Source: Bubalus kerabau
Taxonomy: Eukaryota > Chordata > Mammalia > Artiodactyla > Bovidae
Direction: 5' to 3'
NCBI RefSeq assembly: GCF_029407905.1
Contig: NC_073635.1
Span: 42,663,501-42,727,500 of the forward strand
DNA: 64,000 nt
Shown piece after piece: positions 9,743 through 21,897 of this stretch. The notes beneath the pieces are model-generated. The model made no database searches and was not told where the DNA came from. It saw only the letters and a list, made by a program, of their open reading frames with translations. Numbering within the stretch: the first letter of the stretch is position 1; each line of letters starts with the position of its first letter. Both the position numbers and the translations under genes were made by a program.

Positions 9743-10856
9743 AGAAAACCATCTACTTCTTTATTGGCTATTCCAAAGCATTTGACAGTGTGGATCACAA
9801 CAAACTGAGGAGAATTCTTAAAAAGATGGGAATACCAGACCACATTACCTGCCTCCTGAGAAATCTGTGTGCAGTTCAACAAGCAACAGTTAGAACCAGA
9901 CATGGAAGAAAAGGCTTGTTCCAAAATGGGAAAGGAATGTGTCAAGGCTGTACATTGTCAATCTGCTTTTTAAACTTCTATGCAGAGTACATCATGTGAA
10001 ATGCCAGGCTGGATGAAGCACAAGCTGGAATAAAGATTGCTGGGAGAAAAGTCAGTAACCTCAGATATGCAGATGGCACCACCCTTATGGCTGAAAGTGA
10101 AGAAGAACTAAAGAGCCTCTTGATGAAAATGAAAGAGGAAATATAAAAAGCTGGCTTAAAACTCAGCATTCAAGTAATAAAGATCATAGCATCCAGTCCT
10201 ATCACTTCATGGGAAATAGATGGGGAAACAGTGTAAACAATGACAGACTTTATTTTGGGGGCTCCAAAATCACTGCAGATGGTGACTTCAGATATGATAT
10301 TAAAAGACACAGATTCCTTGGCAGAAAAGGTATGACCAACCTAGACAGCATATTAAAAAGCAGAGACATTACTTTGTCAACAAAGGTCTGTCTAGTCAAA
10401 GCTATGGTTTTTCCAGTGGTCATGTATGGATGTGAGAGTTGGACTCTAAAGAAAGCTGTGCTCTGAAGAACTGATGCTTTTGAACTGTGGTGTTGGAGAA
10501 GAGTCTTGAGAGTCCCTTGGACTGAATGGAGATCAAACCATCCAATCCTAAAGGAAATTAGTCCTGAATATTCATTGGAAGTACTGAAGTTGAAACTCCA
10601 ATACTTAGGCTACCTGATGTGAAGAACTGACTCATTTGAAAAGACCCTGATGCTGGGAAAGATTGAAGGTGGGAGGAAAAGGGGATGAAACAGGAAGTGA
10701 TGCTTGGATGTCATCACCAACTGATGGGCATGAGTTTGAGCAAGTTTAGGAGTTGGTTATAGACAGAGAGGCCTGGTGTGCTGCAGTCCATGGATTCGCA
10801 AAAGTTGGACATGATTGAGCGACTGCACAGACTGAACTCTTCATGAAATGATCGTC

Positions 10857-10966
10857 CTTTCCTTCTCCCAGGGTGGGGGATGGGGATCTTCCTCACTCAG
10901 GGTTCAAATCCAGGTCTCTTGCATTGCAGGTGGTTTCTTTACCAACTGAGCCACTAGGGAAGCCCA
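10857..10966 (-). mobile_element. Bov-tA SINE, tRNA-like head only
   Basis: The + strand shows TTCAAATCCAGGTCTCTTGC, ATTGCAGGTGG, TTCTTTACCAACTGAGCCAC and AGGGAAGCCC, the reverse complement of the tRNA-Glu-like head with its box B (GGTTCAAATC-type on the minus strand). The Bov-A body is nearly missing. A SINE head, not a tRNA gene: no matching acceptor stem. Confidence 0.88.
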
Positions 10967-11058
10967 ATTATCAGTTAGAATAAACATATTTTCCACATTT
11001 GTCAACTTGTTGTGTCTCTTCTTTTGTCACTTGAAATCCTTTGTTATTATGTTTCACA

Positions 11059-12669
11059 GGAAGATAAGAAAATTATACAACAAAAAGATCTTCACGACCA
11101 AGATAATCACAATGGTGTGATCACTCACCTAGAGCCAGACATCGTGGAATGTGAAGTCAAGTGGGCCTTAGAAAACATCACTATGAACAAAGCTAATGGA
11201 GGTGATGGAATTCCAGTTGAGATATTTCAAGTCCTGGAAGATGATGCTGTGAAAGTGCTGCAGTCAATATGCCAGCAAATTTGGAAAACTTAGCAGTGGC
11301 CACAGGACTGGAAAAGGTCAGTTTTCATTCCAATCCAAAAGAAAGGCAATGCAAAGAATGCTCAAACTACCACACAATTGCACTCATCTTACATGCTAGT
11401 AAAGTAATGCTCAAAATTCTCCAAGCCAGGCTTCAGCAATATGTGAACCGTGAACTTCCAGATGTTCAAGCTGGTTTTAGAAAAGGCAGAGGAACCAGAG
11501 ATCAAATTGCCAACATCCGCTGGATCATAGAAAAAGGAAGGGAGTTTCAGAAAAACATCTATTTCTGCTTTATTGACTATGGCAAAGCCTTTGACTGTGT
11601 GGATCACAATAAACAATGGAAAATTCTGAAAGAGATGGGAATACCAGACCACCTGACCTGCCTCCTGAGAAACCTATATGCAGGTTAAGAAGCAACAGTT
11701 AGAACTGGACATGGAACAACACACTTGTTCCAAATAGGAAAAGCAGTACGTCAAGGCTGTATATTGTCACCCTGCTTATTTAACTTATATGCAGAGTGCA
11801 TCATGAGAAACGCTGGGCTGGAGGAAGCACAAGCTGAAATCAAGATTGCCGGAGAAATATCAATAACCTCAGATATACAGATGACATCACACTTATGGCA
11901 GAAAGTGAAGAGGAACTGAAAAGCCTCTTGATAAAGGTGAAATAGGAGAGTGTAAAAGTTGGCCTAAAGCTCAACATTAAGGAAACTAAGATCATAGCAT
12001 CTGGTCCCATCACTTCATGTGAAATAGATGGTGAAACAGTGGAAACAGTTTCAGACTTTATTTTGGGGGGGGGGGGCTCCAAAATCACTGCAGATGGTGA
12101 TTACAGCCATGAAATTAAAAGACCCTTACTCCTTGGAAGGAAAGTTATGACCAACTTAGAGAGCATATTCAAAACCAGAGACATTACTTTGCCAACAAAG
12201 GTCTGTCTAGTCAAGGCTATGGTTTTTCCAGTGGTTGTGTGTGGATGTGAAGGTTAGACTGTGAAGAAAGCTGAGCACCAAAGAATTGATGCTTTTGAAC
12301 TGTGGTGTAGGAGAAGACTCATGAGAGTCCCCTGGACTGCAAGGAAATCCAACCAGTCCATCCTAAAGGAGGTCAGTCTTGGGTGTTCTTTGGAAGGACC
12401 AATGCTAAAGCTGAAACTCCAATACTTTGGCCACCTGATGCGAAGAGTTGACTCATTGGAAAAGCCTCTGATGCTGGGAGGAAGTGGGGGCAGGAGGAGA
12501 AGGGGATGACAGAGGATGAGATGAGATGGTTGGATGGAATCACGGACTCGATGAACATAAGTTTGGTTGAACTCCGGGAGTTGGTGATGGACAGGAGGAC
12601 CTGCCGTGCTGTGATTCATGAGGTCGCAGAGTTGGACACGACTGAGTGACTGAACTGAACTGAACTGAT
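11059..12669 (+). mobile_element. BovB LINE, 5'-truncated, 1.6 kb
   Basis: Sense copy from just before the reverse transcriptase (LHDQDNHNGVITHLEPDIVECEVKWAL) to an intact tail of TGAAC units (12650-12668). Recognisable blocks in order: SICQQIWK, ARLQQYVNRELPDVQAGFRK, IRWIIEKGREFQKNIYFCF, FDCVDHNKQWKIL, AVRQGCILSPCLFNLYAECI, then C-terminal GCSLEGPMLKLKLQYFGHLM. Frames break at 11291, 11686, 11919 and 11943. The expected YADD box region (about 11867-11885) reads Tyr-Thr-Asp-Asp after a frame change. A G-run at 12064-12076 shifts the frame again. Not functional. Confidence 0.94.
12064..12076 (+). repeat. G homopolymer in BovB
   Basis: A run of about 13 G before CTCCAAAATCACTGCAG, where other copies have about 5-6 G (for example 29291) or CTGGG. 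Likely slippage and length-variable. Confidence 0.85.
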
Positions 12670-12835
12670 GGATTATATTTTTAAACTAGATATTCATGGT
12701 CTAAAATATAAATTAGTTTTCAATGAACAATATATGTTTCTCTGTGTCAAGGTATCAAGTTGTTGATAAAGAAATGAATAGGCTTAGATTAAAATATTGT
12801 AATATCAGTAAAGGATGTCAGAAGTTAAAATATGT
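12670..12835. other. AT-rich spacer
   Basis: Nothing recognised. Confidence 0.5.
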
Positions 12836-12846
12836 ACTTAAATATT

Positions 12847-13055
12847 GGGCTTCCCTGGTAGCTCAGTGATAAAGAATCTGCCTGCCAACTCAGGGGATGT
12901 GCGTTCCATCCTTAGGTTGAGAAGATCCCCTGAAGAAGGAAATGACAACCCACTCCAGTATTATTGCCTGGGAAATCCCCTGGACAGAGGAGTCTGATGA
13001 GCTACAGTCCATGGGAACCCAAAATGGTTGGACACAATTTAGTGACTAAATAACA
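12847..13055 (+). mobile_element. Bov-tA SINE
   Basis: Starts GGGCTTCCCTGGTAGCTCAG (tRNA-like head with box A), continues AAAGAATCTGCCTGCC and the Bov-A body (AAGGAAATGACAACCCACTC), and ends in an AT-rich tail. Flanks ACTTAAATATT (12836-12846) and ACTTAATTATT (13056-13066) match at 10 of 11 positions, a slightly decayed target-site duplication. Confidence 0.93.
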
Positions 13056-13307
13056 ACTTAATTATTATCAAATAACTATATTTTTAGTAATAATTGCACC
13101 ACTAGGGTTTTCACAAGCACTGTGTTAGTTAATTAATTAAAAAAAAAAAAAAAAGAAAAACCCTCAAAATGTACTTTGGTTAGGCTAGGTCTTTGGTATT
13201 TTTTAAAACTCTCCAGGGAATCCCAACATACAGAAAGGATTGAGAATTCACTGTCTGAGCTAATGATTTTTCCATTGGTTCAATTTTAACTTTTGTAAAG
13301 TAATGAT

Positions 13308-13422
13308 GCAAATGCCTACTCAACCCAGTATCCTTGCCTGGGATTTCCCATGGACAGGGAATCCTGGCTAGCTACAGTCCATAGGGTCACGAAGAGTCGG
13401 ACATGACTGAGTCACTTAGCAC
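13308..13422 (+). mobile_element. Bov-A-type SINE, 5'-truncated
   Basis: CCAGTATCCTTGCCTGGGAT, TCCCATGGACAGGGAATCCT and AGTCGGACATGACTGAGTCA are the Bov-A body and end. A perfect 11-bp target-site duplication, AAAGTAATGAT, lies at 13297-13307 and 13423-13433, so this is a short but complete insertion event. Confidence 0.92.
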
Positions 13423-13433
13423 AAAGTAATGAT

Positions 13434-13996
13434 TGTGTTATTGACTGAGCTTTGAAATGCTGAGGTAGTTGCTCTAACTGACTAGTATTGAAAATACAAA
13501 TAGTAAACAGATTCCCATTAGGAATGCAGACATCAGCATATTGGCAAAAATGAATAAAAGAAATAATGATTTTGCACACACAGCTAGAAAACAAAGTGTA
13601 GAAACTAAGCAATACCTAGTAGTTGTATTCAATGGTGAGACATTTTATTTGTATTTACATCTGTGTTGTCTAAGAACTGACTATCAAGTAGTGAATAAAA
13701 CTATCAGTATTTTCACATGATTTACAGAGAAAGCATAGAGGCTCAACTAGTTGACTTACTAGTCAACTGTCATTTGGGCAAATTTTGCAAACTGATTTTT
13801 AAAAAATCTCTTTAAAATATAATTTTCAGGAAACTAATGCAACATCATTCAGAGTTGAATGAATTATAATGAAAACATGGTATATAATACTATAGAAATT
13901 TATGAAATTAAACACAGTGATAATAACAAATCTTAATGCTGAAGGAAAGTAAATAAACTTACAGGGACAGTTGGATATTGCATAACGTAATGTGAA
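13434..13996. other. AT-rich sequence, nothing recognised
   Basis: No family or coding signal seen. Confidence 0.5.
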
Positions 13997-13998
13997 AT

Positions 13999-14186
13999 GG
14001 GACTTCTGTGGGGGCTCAGATGGTAAGTAATCTGCCTGCAATACAAGAGACCCAGGTTTGATTCCTGGGTTGAGAAGATTCCCTAGAGAAGGGGATGGCT
14101 AACCACTCCGTTATTCTTTACTGGAGAAATCCCATGGACAGGGGAACCTGGCAAGCTACAGTCCATGGGATCACAAAGAGTCAAAA
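13999..14186 (+). mobile_element. Bov-tA SINE, diverged
   Basis: Head GGGACTTCTGTGGGGGCTCAG, box B GGTTTGATTCCTGGG, body CCATGGACAGGGGAACCTGG and end CACAAAGAGTCAAAATAT. Several mismatches to the copy at 52336 suggest an older insertion. Confidence 0.9.
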
Positions 14187-14392
14187 TATATATTCATACT
14201 ATCAAATGTATTTATTTAACAATATAGTGAACAAGTTTTGGCATATATATGGTTTGCATGTTAGATATTCTAATGTACTTTTTATCATTGAAAATTCATC
14301 CTATAGAAAACATACATACATACAATTTCTTTTTAATCAAAAGTACTCTGAACCACAACATACGAAAAGATACATTTAAAGTCAAAATTATG
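14187..14392. other. AT-rich spacer
   Basis: Nothing recognised. Confidence 0.5.
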
Positions 14393-14910
14393 CTTGAGTA
14401 ACCTAGATAGCATATTCAAAAGCAGAGACTTTACTTTGCCAACAAAGGTTCGTCTAGTCAAGGCTATGGTTTTTCCTGTGGTCATGTATGGATGTGAGAG
14501 TTGGACTGTGAAGAAGGCTGAGCGCCGAAGAATTGATGCTTTTGAACTGTGGTGTTCCCAGACTCTTGAGAGTCCCTTGGACTGCAAGGAGATCCAACCA
14601 GTCCATTCTGAAGGAGATCAGCCCTGGGATTTCTTTGGAAGGAATGATGCTAAAGCTGAAACTCCAGTACTTTGGCCACCTCATGTGAAGAGTTGACTCA
14701 TTGGAAAAGACTTTGATGCTGGGATGGATTGGGGTCAGGAGGAGAAGGGGACAACAGAGGATGAGATGGCTGGATGGCATCACTGACTCGATGGACGTGA
14801 GTCTGAGTGAACTCCGGGAGTTGGTGATGGACAGGCAGGCCTGGCGTGCTGCGATTCATGGGGTTGCAAAGAGTCGGACAGGACTGAGCGACTGATCTGA
14901 TCTGATCTGA
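14393..14910 (+). mobile_element. BovB 3' fragment with TCTGA tail
   Basis: Sense copy from AACCTAGATAGCATATTC to the tail of TCTGA units (14894-14910). It contains the C-terminal ORF (frame 14394-14696, 100 codons, SRDFTLPTKVRLVKAMVFPV, GCESWTVKKAERRR). ATTTCTTTGG, AATGATG and CAGTACTTTGG put it in the younger BovB state. About 10-20 bp seem missing near 14555 compared with the copy at 38200, shifting the frame. Confidence 0.95.
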
Positions 14911-15867
14911 AAAAGCCATTGCTATTTAAATTTTAAAAATTTGTATTTGTTGGTCAATCCAGGCATTATTTATTCAGGCAACACATTGTTGGTATTCAAC
15001 TATATGTCTTTCATTTTAATTTACTGTTGAAAGAAATAGTGAACCTTGAGAAAAAATTAAGTTATATTCTTTTCAAATCCTCTGAGAAGAAAAGGACATA
15101 AGCCATAAAATGAATATTTTCTCCTCAATTATGTTGTATTTCTCTGCTTTCCTTAATATTTGCTTTTATAATGGAACTCAGAGAGATTTTGCTTTTAAAA
15201 TGATCACTGGTGAAGTTAGCATGTTACTTGGGTATGTCATCCCATCTATCCACTTGTGGCTTGCATACTCTTTTGAACTTACTAATGTAAAGTCACAGTT
15301 CTTATCTCTGTAGTCTTTTTTGATCAGAAAGCCAAGTGATTGGTTGCACTTATCCGAGGTAAATGAACTAAATCTACAGGACACAGAAAATTGGTATTTA
15401 ACCAATGGGATAAAAAAATAAGGAAAATATGAAGAAAATAAGGAAACATCACCTACAGATTTATCAAAGGATAAAAGGATAGTTAAAATTATTCTTCATA
15501 AAATTTGATTATAATATCATATTTCAAATTTTATATTCTTTTCTGCATATTTTTAATTTTAAAATGATTTTTATAGCAAATTTTGGATATCTTACATTAA
15601 TGCCTGCAGTACAATTTTTGGTATAGGTATGTTGTAGTATATTGTTTCTAGGAAGTATAGTATTATGTTATCTCCAATATACAGATATTACAAATAAGTC
15701 TGCAAAAACATCTTTGTCAATATTTTTCTGTATTTATTTTAGGAGAGGATCTGAAAACTGGAACTACAGTGAATCAAAATATCAGCATTGTAGAGGACTT
15801 TGGTTTTCTAGCATGATCATAATAATAAATATTTGCCACAGTAATATTATACATAAGGATGCTTTGG
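14911..15867. other. AT-rich sequence, nothing recognised
   Basis: The longest frame (15110-15313, 67 codons) has no recognisable motif and typical AT-rich composition; I do not call it a gene. Confidence 0.5.
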
Positions 15868-16105
15868 GGGAGGAGGGATAAATTGGGAGTATGAGATTAA
15901 CAGATGAACATTTCCATACATAGAATAGATAAACAACAATGATTTAATGTATAGTAAAGGAAACAGTACTCTACTTTATAATAAACTATAATGGAAAGAA
16001 ATTTTAAAAAATATATGTGTGTGTGTGTGTTATGGAATCACTTTGCTATATACCTGAAATAATAATATTATTATAAATCAGCTATACTTCAATTAAAAAA
16101 CTCCA
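15868..16105 (+). mobile_element. Old L1 3' end
   Basis: GGAGGAGGGATAAATTGGGAGTATGAGATTA, the TACTCTACTTTATAATAAAC type block and CTTTGCTATATACCTGAAAT ... TATACTTCAATTAAAAAA follow the order of the 3' non-coding end of older mammalian L1. A short TG repeat lies inside (16014-16030). Assignment is from general resemblance. Confidence 0.6.
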
Positions 16106-17303
16106 CTGTGTAGACATATCAGTTTGTTTATCTGTTCATGCATTTAAGTAAATCTTAGTCACTTCTAGTTATTGCAAATAAGAATAAGGCTGCTAAAGAA
16201 AAAAAAAAAGCAATAATATCTATCTTCATTAGATCCTGGTTAGATTTGATTATGAAATTGTCAGTTGAAAATTATATTTGTTTGTTGCAATTTGTATAGA
16301 AAAGTCCAAAATTTTAACATATTACTTATTCTTTTTAATTTTTGAGAATAATTGATTATTTTTTAAAGATCAGCAAGATTTATGACTTGAATAACTCTAA
16401 AACAAATTAGATTGCATGCTCTTTTGTTCTTATCATAAAGTTTTAACATCAATTTCTCTAAATACAATAGCAAAGCATATCATTATTCAATGATGCAAAA
16501 GCCCAAAGGAGGAGGAAAAGGAGGAGACAGGGAAAGGGAAGGAGAGAACAAGAAAGCAACAATGATAATCTGAGCTTTTGTTCCTAAACACAATCATTGA
16601 TGGCATATTTATTTCGTTTGGTCACACACACATCTACATAAAAGAAAATATCAATGCTTTATCGAAATGCTAAGCCTATTTTCTTCTAAGTCCAACAGAA
16701 ACAAACAGAATACTTTTCTTCTAGGTTTGGTGACTTTAGATCGTGTTTTTCGTGTAAACACTTCCTACTTTACCTGGTCCATATTTAGTGCTTTAGAAAA
16801 TGTTTACTTGCTTATTGCAGTGATTGTTCTACCCTGTGACTCATGTCATCCAAACAATTTTTTCTTATGATCCATTTAGTTTTCTTCCTTTTCTGAGCTG
16901 CTATGTTTGTATTTTAGTCCTTGTTCATCTTCAGAAGAGGAGAAATGCTTAACTGTTTACACTATAGGTCCTACTTGCTGTGCTATTCAGGTTGAGGATT
17001 TTTGAAGAAACTTTGGCAAATGAATACTGCACTTCAAGACAGAAGATAATAAATAGAAAATTTAAATCAGATAGCTAAAAAGGAAGAGAGAAGATTAGAT
17101 ACTGAATAGGATTTTTTGGAAATCTCCAGATTGGTTTTACAGTATTTATATACTTCTTTAAAATGCCTCAAAATCTTACAGTAAAGATTGAGATTATAAT
17201 GATGCATTAGTTTGCTAGGGTTTCCTTCATGTTTAACATTGCCTTTCATGATACCAGTTGCTCCAGGTATCTCTTTCTCTTCTGAAGATACTGATCCTAT
17301 CGG
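16106..17303. other. AT-rich sequence, nothing recognised
   Basis: Contains a purine-rich run (16505-16555, GGAGGAAAAGGAGGAG type) and an A-run at 16199-16208. No gene or family recognised. Confidence 0.5.
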
Positions 17304-18578
17304 ATTCAGTTCAGTTCAGTCACTTAGTCTTGTCCGACTCTTTGCGACCCCAAGAATCACAGCACGCCAGGCTTCTCTGTCCATAACCAACTTCCAGAGT
17401 CCACCCAAACTCATGTCCATCGAGTCGGTGATGCCAACCAGCCATCTCATCTTCTGTTGTCCACTTCTCCTCCTTTCCCCAATCCCTCCCAGTATCAGGG
17501 TCTTTTCCAATAAGTCAACTCTTTGCATGAGGTGGCCAAAGTATTGGAGTTTCAGCTTTAGCATCAGTCCTTCCAATGAACATCCAGGACTGATCTCCTT
17601 TAAGGTGGACTGGTTGGATCTCCTTGCACACCAAGGGATTCTCTAGAGTCTTCTCCAGCACCACAGTTAAAAAACATCGATTCTTCAGCACTCAACTTTC
17701 TTTACAGTTCAACTCTCACATCCATACATGACTACTGGAAAAACTATAGCCTTAACTAGATGATCTGGACCTTTTTTGGGAAAGTAATATCTCTGCTTTT
17801 CAATATGCTGTCTAGGTTGGTCATAACTTTCCTCCCAAGGAGTAAGCGTCTTTTAATTTCATGGCTGCAATCATCACCTGCAGTGATTTTGGAGCCCAGA
17901 AAAATAAAGTCAGCCACTCTTTCCACTGTTTCCCCATCTATTTCCCATGAAGTGATGGGGCCAGATGCCATGATCTTAGTTTTCTGAATGTTGACCTTTA
18001 AGCCAACTTTTTCACTCTCCACTTTCACTTTCATCAATAGGCTTTTCAGTTCTTCTTCACTTTCTTCCATAAGGGTGGTATCATCTGCATATCTGAGGTT
18101 ATTACTATTTCTCCTGGCAATCTTGATTCCAGCTTGTGCTTCCTCCAGTCCAGCATTTCTCATGATGTACTCTGCATATAAGTTAAATAAGTAGGGTGAC
18201 AATATAAGCCTTGATGTACTTCTTTTCCTATTTGGAACCAGTCTGTTGTTCCATGTCCAGTTTTAACTGTTGCTTCCTGACCTGCATATAGGTTTCTCAA
18301 GAGGCAGGTCAGGTGGTCTGTCATTCCCATCTCTTTCAGAATTTTCAACAATTTATTGTGATTCACGCAGTCAAAGGCTTTGGCATAGTCAATAACGCAG
18401 AAATAGATGTTTTCCTGGAACTCTCTTGCTTTTTTTGATGATCCAGCGGATGTTGGCAATTTGATCTCTGGTTCCTCTGCCTTTTCTAAAACCAGCTTGA
18501 CCACATGGAAGTTCATGGTTCATGTATTGCTGAAGCCTGGCTTGGAGAACTTTGAGCATTACTTTACTAGAGTGTGAT
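17304..18578 (-). mobile_element. BovB LINE, 5'-truncated, 1.3 kb
   Basis: Antisense copy from the tail TTCAGTTCAGTTCAGTCAC to CTTTGAGCATTACTTTACTAG. The minus frames 17756-18202 and 18160-18516 hold the reverse transcriptase palm: ENIYFCVIDYAKAFDCVNHN, then NSNNLRYADDTTLMEESEEE with an intact YADD box at 18080-18091, then LNIQKTKIMASGPITSWEID. The frame is broken between the two near 18200 and at 17756. Old-state diagnostics (GTTCATTGG, CAATACTTTGG). An odd duplication GATGATCTGGACC (17760-17772) replaces the usual GATGGACC. Confidence 0.95.
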
Positions 18579-20547
18579 CGATTATGGTCCCATATTTATG
18601 ACCTCATTTAATGTTAATTCCTTCATTGTTTAAATATAACAAAATAAACTTAATTTTTCAAAACCAATGCAGTGAAGGACTTTCGTACTTTTCTCTAAAT
18701 TTAGTTACATTGAAGTATAGACCTATGACATTTGAATTTAGAGAGAACACAATTAAGTTTATAACACTTGGTAAAGATTTTGGAGTCATTTCTGTATTTC
18801 CTTTGCTATACCTATGCTAACACTGGTGAGAAATTGGCTCTTGTATTTGTGGGTTAGTTTGGGAGAAGACAAAATGACCATTAATTTGTTGGACTTATTT
18901 TATAGAAACTTCAGTAACAACCTATGAAGTCACGAGAATTTTTGGAGGAAAATTGCAGAAGTTATTCCAGGTTAACACATACAGACTGTAGGTATTAGTG
19001 AGAGAATTAGACCTCATCAAGGCTGTCTGCATAATCTAGATTGAGCATTTTTGAGAAATTTCTCATAAGTTTTCACACTAGAGATAGTTACTAAACTCAT
19101 TAATAGACAACAACTGAGCAATTTGACTATTTCATTTATGGGAGAAAACGATCAAAGTGAAATGGCTCAGGACTCTCATCTGTGTATATTGTCTTGGGCC
19201 AAATTTACCAGTGTGTTGCTATCATATCCTAGGAATAAAAAATGAAACTACTAGGTGAGGACCATTGCTCCCAAAGAGCATAAAAAGTAAAGTTGAGAGC
19301 ATTTGCTACGGATAGGAGGAGAGGGATTTGAAACATGTTTATTTGGTAGTCATAAACCTTGTTCTACTAAATTAGTTCCATAAGACATGTCACATATTAA
19401 CATTTTTAGATGAAATCATACCTGCCTTTGAATCTTCATTGCCCTGGGTTAGAAGAAAATTCTCAGTTACCACTATGGAGGTCAGTCAAAGGAAGGTGAG
19501 GTATTTACCCACATCAGAACACTTAGAAACTTCCTTCCAATCTATGACCCGTAATACTCTTGTAACAGTTCCATAGACCCTTGACGAGCATGACCCAGCA
19601 ACTTCCATCTGATGTCTGGGTATAGACAATTTTTTAGAGGCTTGAGGCCTAATATCAGTCATCTAACCTTCAAAGGTATAACATGAAAGTTTCTCTCTAA
19701 GGTTCTTCAAGTGAACCGTATCTAAGCATAATGAAGCAACAGACAATTTTCAAAATCGAATGTTATGAAAAAATATTTGTCAGAAAACACCTCTTTGAAG
19801 CACAATCTTTTTGAGAGAACATAATCATGTAAATGGAACCAAAAATGGAATGATTTATGGTTAATACATGAAAAACTAAGGGTGGATAAAGCAAGAATAA
19901 AGTACGAATCAATACGTTTGTTGATTGTTCTGCTGTAATTTGAACATACTATGAAAATAATACAGTGTGACAGTTTCAAAAGATAGAGAACCAGTGGAGG
20001 ATAGGTAAAAATTTGGAGGACATGATGTTAGGAATTATTCATTGAGTCACAACGTCAAAGACAGTATAAGACAGCCCTAGAAAACCCACATGACAGTCTG
20101 AACACTTGTCCCTGTGTATAAGTCTGATATATAAACTATTAATTTACAAAAATTAAAAAAAATGTATTTTCTTATATATTCAGGCTAGAGGGAATATTGT
20201 GGTAGTCCATACAATTAGGTGGATTGCATTTTGAGAAATTATACTACAACAAGCTAATAGAAAAAAAAAAAAAATTAATACCTTGGAGGAAAAAAAAATT
20301 CCAGTAACATGATCAGAGAGCTGAACTCACATTAATAGTTACGCTAATTTTATAGAATGAGAAAAAATATTTTCTTGGGCTGCTCTGAAAAAAAAAAAAA
20401 AGGAAACAATGAGAGATCAGATGATGGAATTGAGACCAAATTAGGTGCTGGAGATTAGAGAATCTGAGGTTATGCAAGGATTCTTTACTCTACAATCCAT
20501 GTGAATCCCCATTAGGCCATTTGCTATATAAAATAAAGAACTAATGT
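18579..20547. other. AT-rich sequence, nothing recognised
   Basis: About 2 kb with A-runs at 20262-20274 and 20388-20401 and no recognised repeat or coding signal. The longest frame (19722-19979, minus, 85 codons) has no known motif. Confidence 0.5.
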
Positions 20548-20635
20548 GTTTTTTATTTATTTGCTTTTAATTTATTTTATTGAAGTATACTTGATTTTCA
20601 ATGTTGTGTCAATTTCTGCTATACAGCAAAATTTT
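20548..20635 (-). mobile_element. Old L1 3' end fragment
   Basis: TTTATTTTATTGAAGTATAC, TTGATTTTCAATGTTGTGTC and AATTTCTGCTATACAGCAAA parallel the antisense L1 3' end at 32030-32090 of this window (ATTGAAATGTAGCTGATTTACAATG). Confidence 0.7.
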
Positions 20636-20950
20636 GTGTGTGAAATAAAAAAAAATATAAACAAAATATAACAATTTTGTGTGTGAATAAATTTGAAACA
20701 CTGCTTCATAAGAAAACAGTTCTTCCTATCCTCAATAGGCAAAACACTATAAATTCAGACAAGGGCTACTGAACTAGCAATTTGTTTTCTCCAGATCTTC
20801 CCCAAATTTCCCAACAAAAAAATTTCCAAGGGATCGGTGGGGAAGGAGGACACTTAGAACAAGTCAGATGGTACTGATTTCAAGACATTACAAAAGAAAA
20901 AATGAAAAGTAGGCCCAGGCCAATTAGAAAGGGAAGGAAATATTAACTAT
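20636..20950. other. Unassigned sequence
   Basis: Includes a local repeat of ATTTTGTGTGTGAA (20630, 20673). Otherwise nothing recognised. Confidence 0.4.
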
Positions 20951-21195
20951 AGTCAACATGCTGGACATTAGATTCAGGAACTTATAACAGGAAATCTGTA
21001 CCCTTTGAATATTGTACCTTAATTTTCTCACCATGGCAATAATAACAAAGTGGTGATTATGTGAGGTGAAGGATGTGTTAACCAACCTTATTGTAGCAAA
21101 CATTTTGCAATATATATGTGTAACAAATCAGCACATTATGCATCATAAATATGATGTTATGTTAATTATATCTCAATAAAACTGGAAAAAAAGAA
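20951..21195 (+). mobile_element. Old L1 (L1M-like) 3' end
   Basis: The order GTGAGGTGAAGGATGTGTTA, TTGTAGCAAACATTTTGCAA, TATATATGTG, CAAATCAGCACATTATG and TTAATTATATCTCAATAAAA is that of old mammalian L1 3' ends. Resemblance only. Confidence 0.55.
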
Positions 21196-21489
21196 AGAAA
21201 AAATACACCTGCATCTATTATTTTTCTTTCTTTCTAAATGTGACATTGTACTTTTGCATATTAATTTGTCAATTCGTTTTGGTCAAAATTTCAAATAAGA
21301 GCAATTTCTTTAGATTAATAAATATTTTTAAATTAAAAAAGGAAATAATAAAATACAGTGATTTCTTTGTGGGCTGGAAGAGGATCAAAGTACCCCAGCA
21401 GCCCAATTTTGAAATGTATACCAGTGTTGTATAGGGAAATGTTACAGGGAAACACGACACATTACACATATTAATATATCCAGAGAAAT

Positions 21490-21600
21490 CCATACTTCAA
21501 GATGCATGCATTCCAGTGTTCACTGCAGCAATAATTACAAAAGCCAGGACATGGAAGCAATTTCATATCCATCAGTGGAGGAATGGATAAAGATGTTGTG

Positions 21601-21643
<43 letters not shown>

Positions 21644-21897
21644 TATTACTCAGCATAAAAATGAATTAAATAATGCCATTTGCAGAAACATGGATGGGCC
21701 CAGAGATTGTCATACTGAGTGAAGTAAGTCAGACAGAGAAAGACAAATGCCATGTAACTTATATATGGAATCTAAAAAAATGGTACAAATGAACCTATTT
21801 ACAAAACAGAAATAGTGTCACAGATTAGAAAACATGCTAATGGATACTGAGAGGAAAGAGAGGTTAAATTGGGAGAGTGGGATTGATACATACACAT
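21490..21897 (+). mobile_element. Old L1, ORF2 end and start of 3' region
   Basis: CCAGTGTTCACTGCAGCAAT, AGCCAGGACATGGAAGCAAT, CATCAGTGGAGGAATGGATA, ATTACTCAGCATAAAAATG and GTGAAGTAAGTCAGACAGAG parallel the C-terminal ORF2 of the cattle-type L1 at 45490-45690 but with more differences. A (TA)n tract sits where other copies read GTGGTACATATACACAATGG. The antisense BovB at 21898 cuts off the 3' end. Confidence 0.8.
21602..21640 (+). repeat. (TA)n microsatellite in L1
   Basis: About 19 TA units replace the TACATATACACAATGG region of L1; probably expanded from a TATATATA seed. Likely polymorphic. Confidence 0.95.

Larger units (their letters stand above)
8478..10838 (+). mobile_element. BovB LINE (host copy of a three-level nest)
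   Basis: Sense BovB in two blocks, 8478-8938 and about 9743-10838. Block one gives the reverse transcriptase start (ECEVKWALGRITMSKASGGDG, SICQQIWKSQQW, WKRSVFIPIPKKG); block two resumes with FDSVDHNKLRRILKKMGIP and continues through the catalytic region to the C-terminal KVCLVKAMVFPVVMYGCESW. Stops and frameshifts occur throughout (10145, 10235, 10464). The reverse transcriptase would copy BovB RNA at a nicked site. The copy has old-state diagnostic bases (ATTCATTGG) and a decayed tail. It is interrupted by the antisense BovB at 8939-9742. Confidence 0.92.

Noticed and set aside
10857..10966. tRNA gene
   Set aside because: Only a tRNA-like SINE head with box B; no cloverleaf closing stem, and the same block occurs in other Bov-tA copies.
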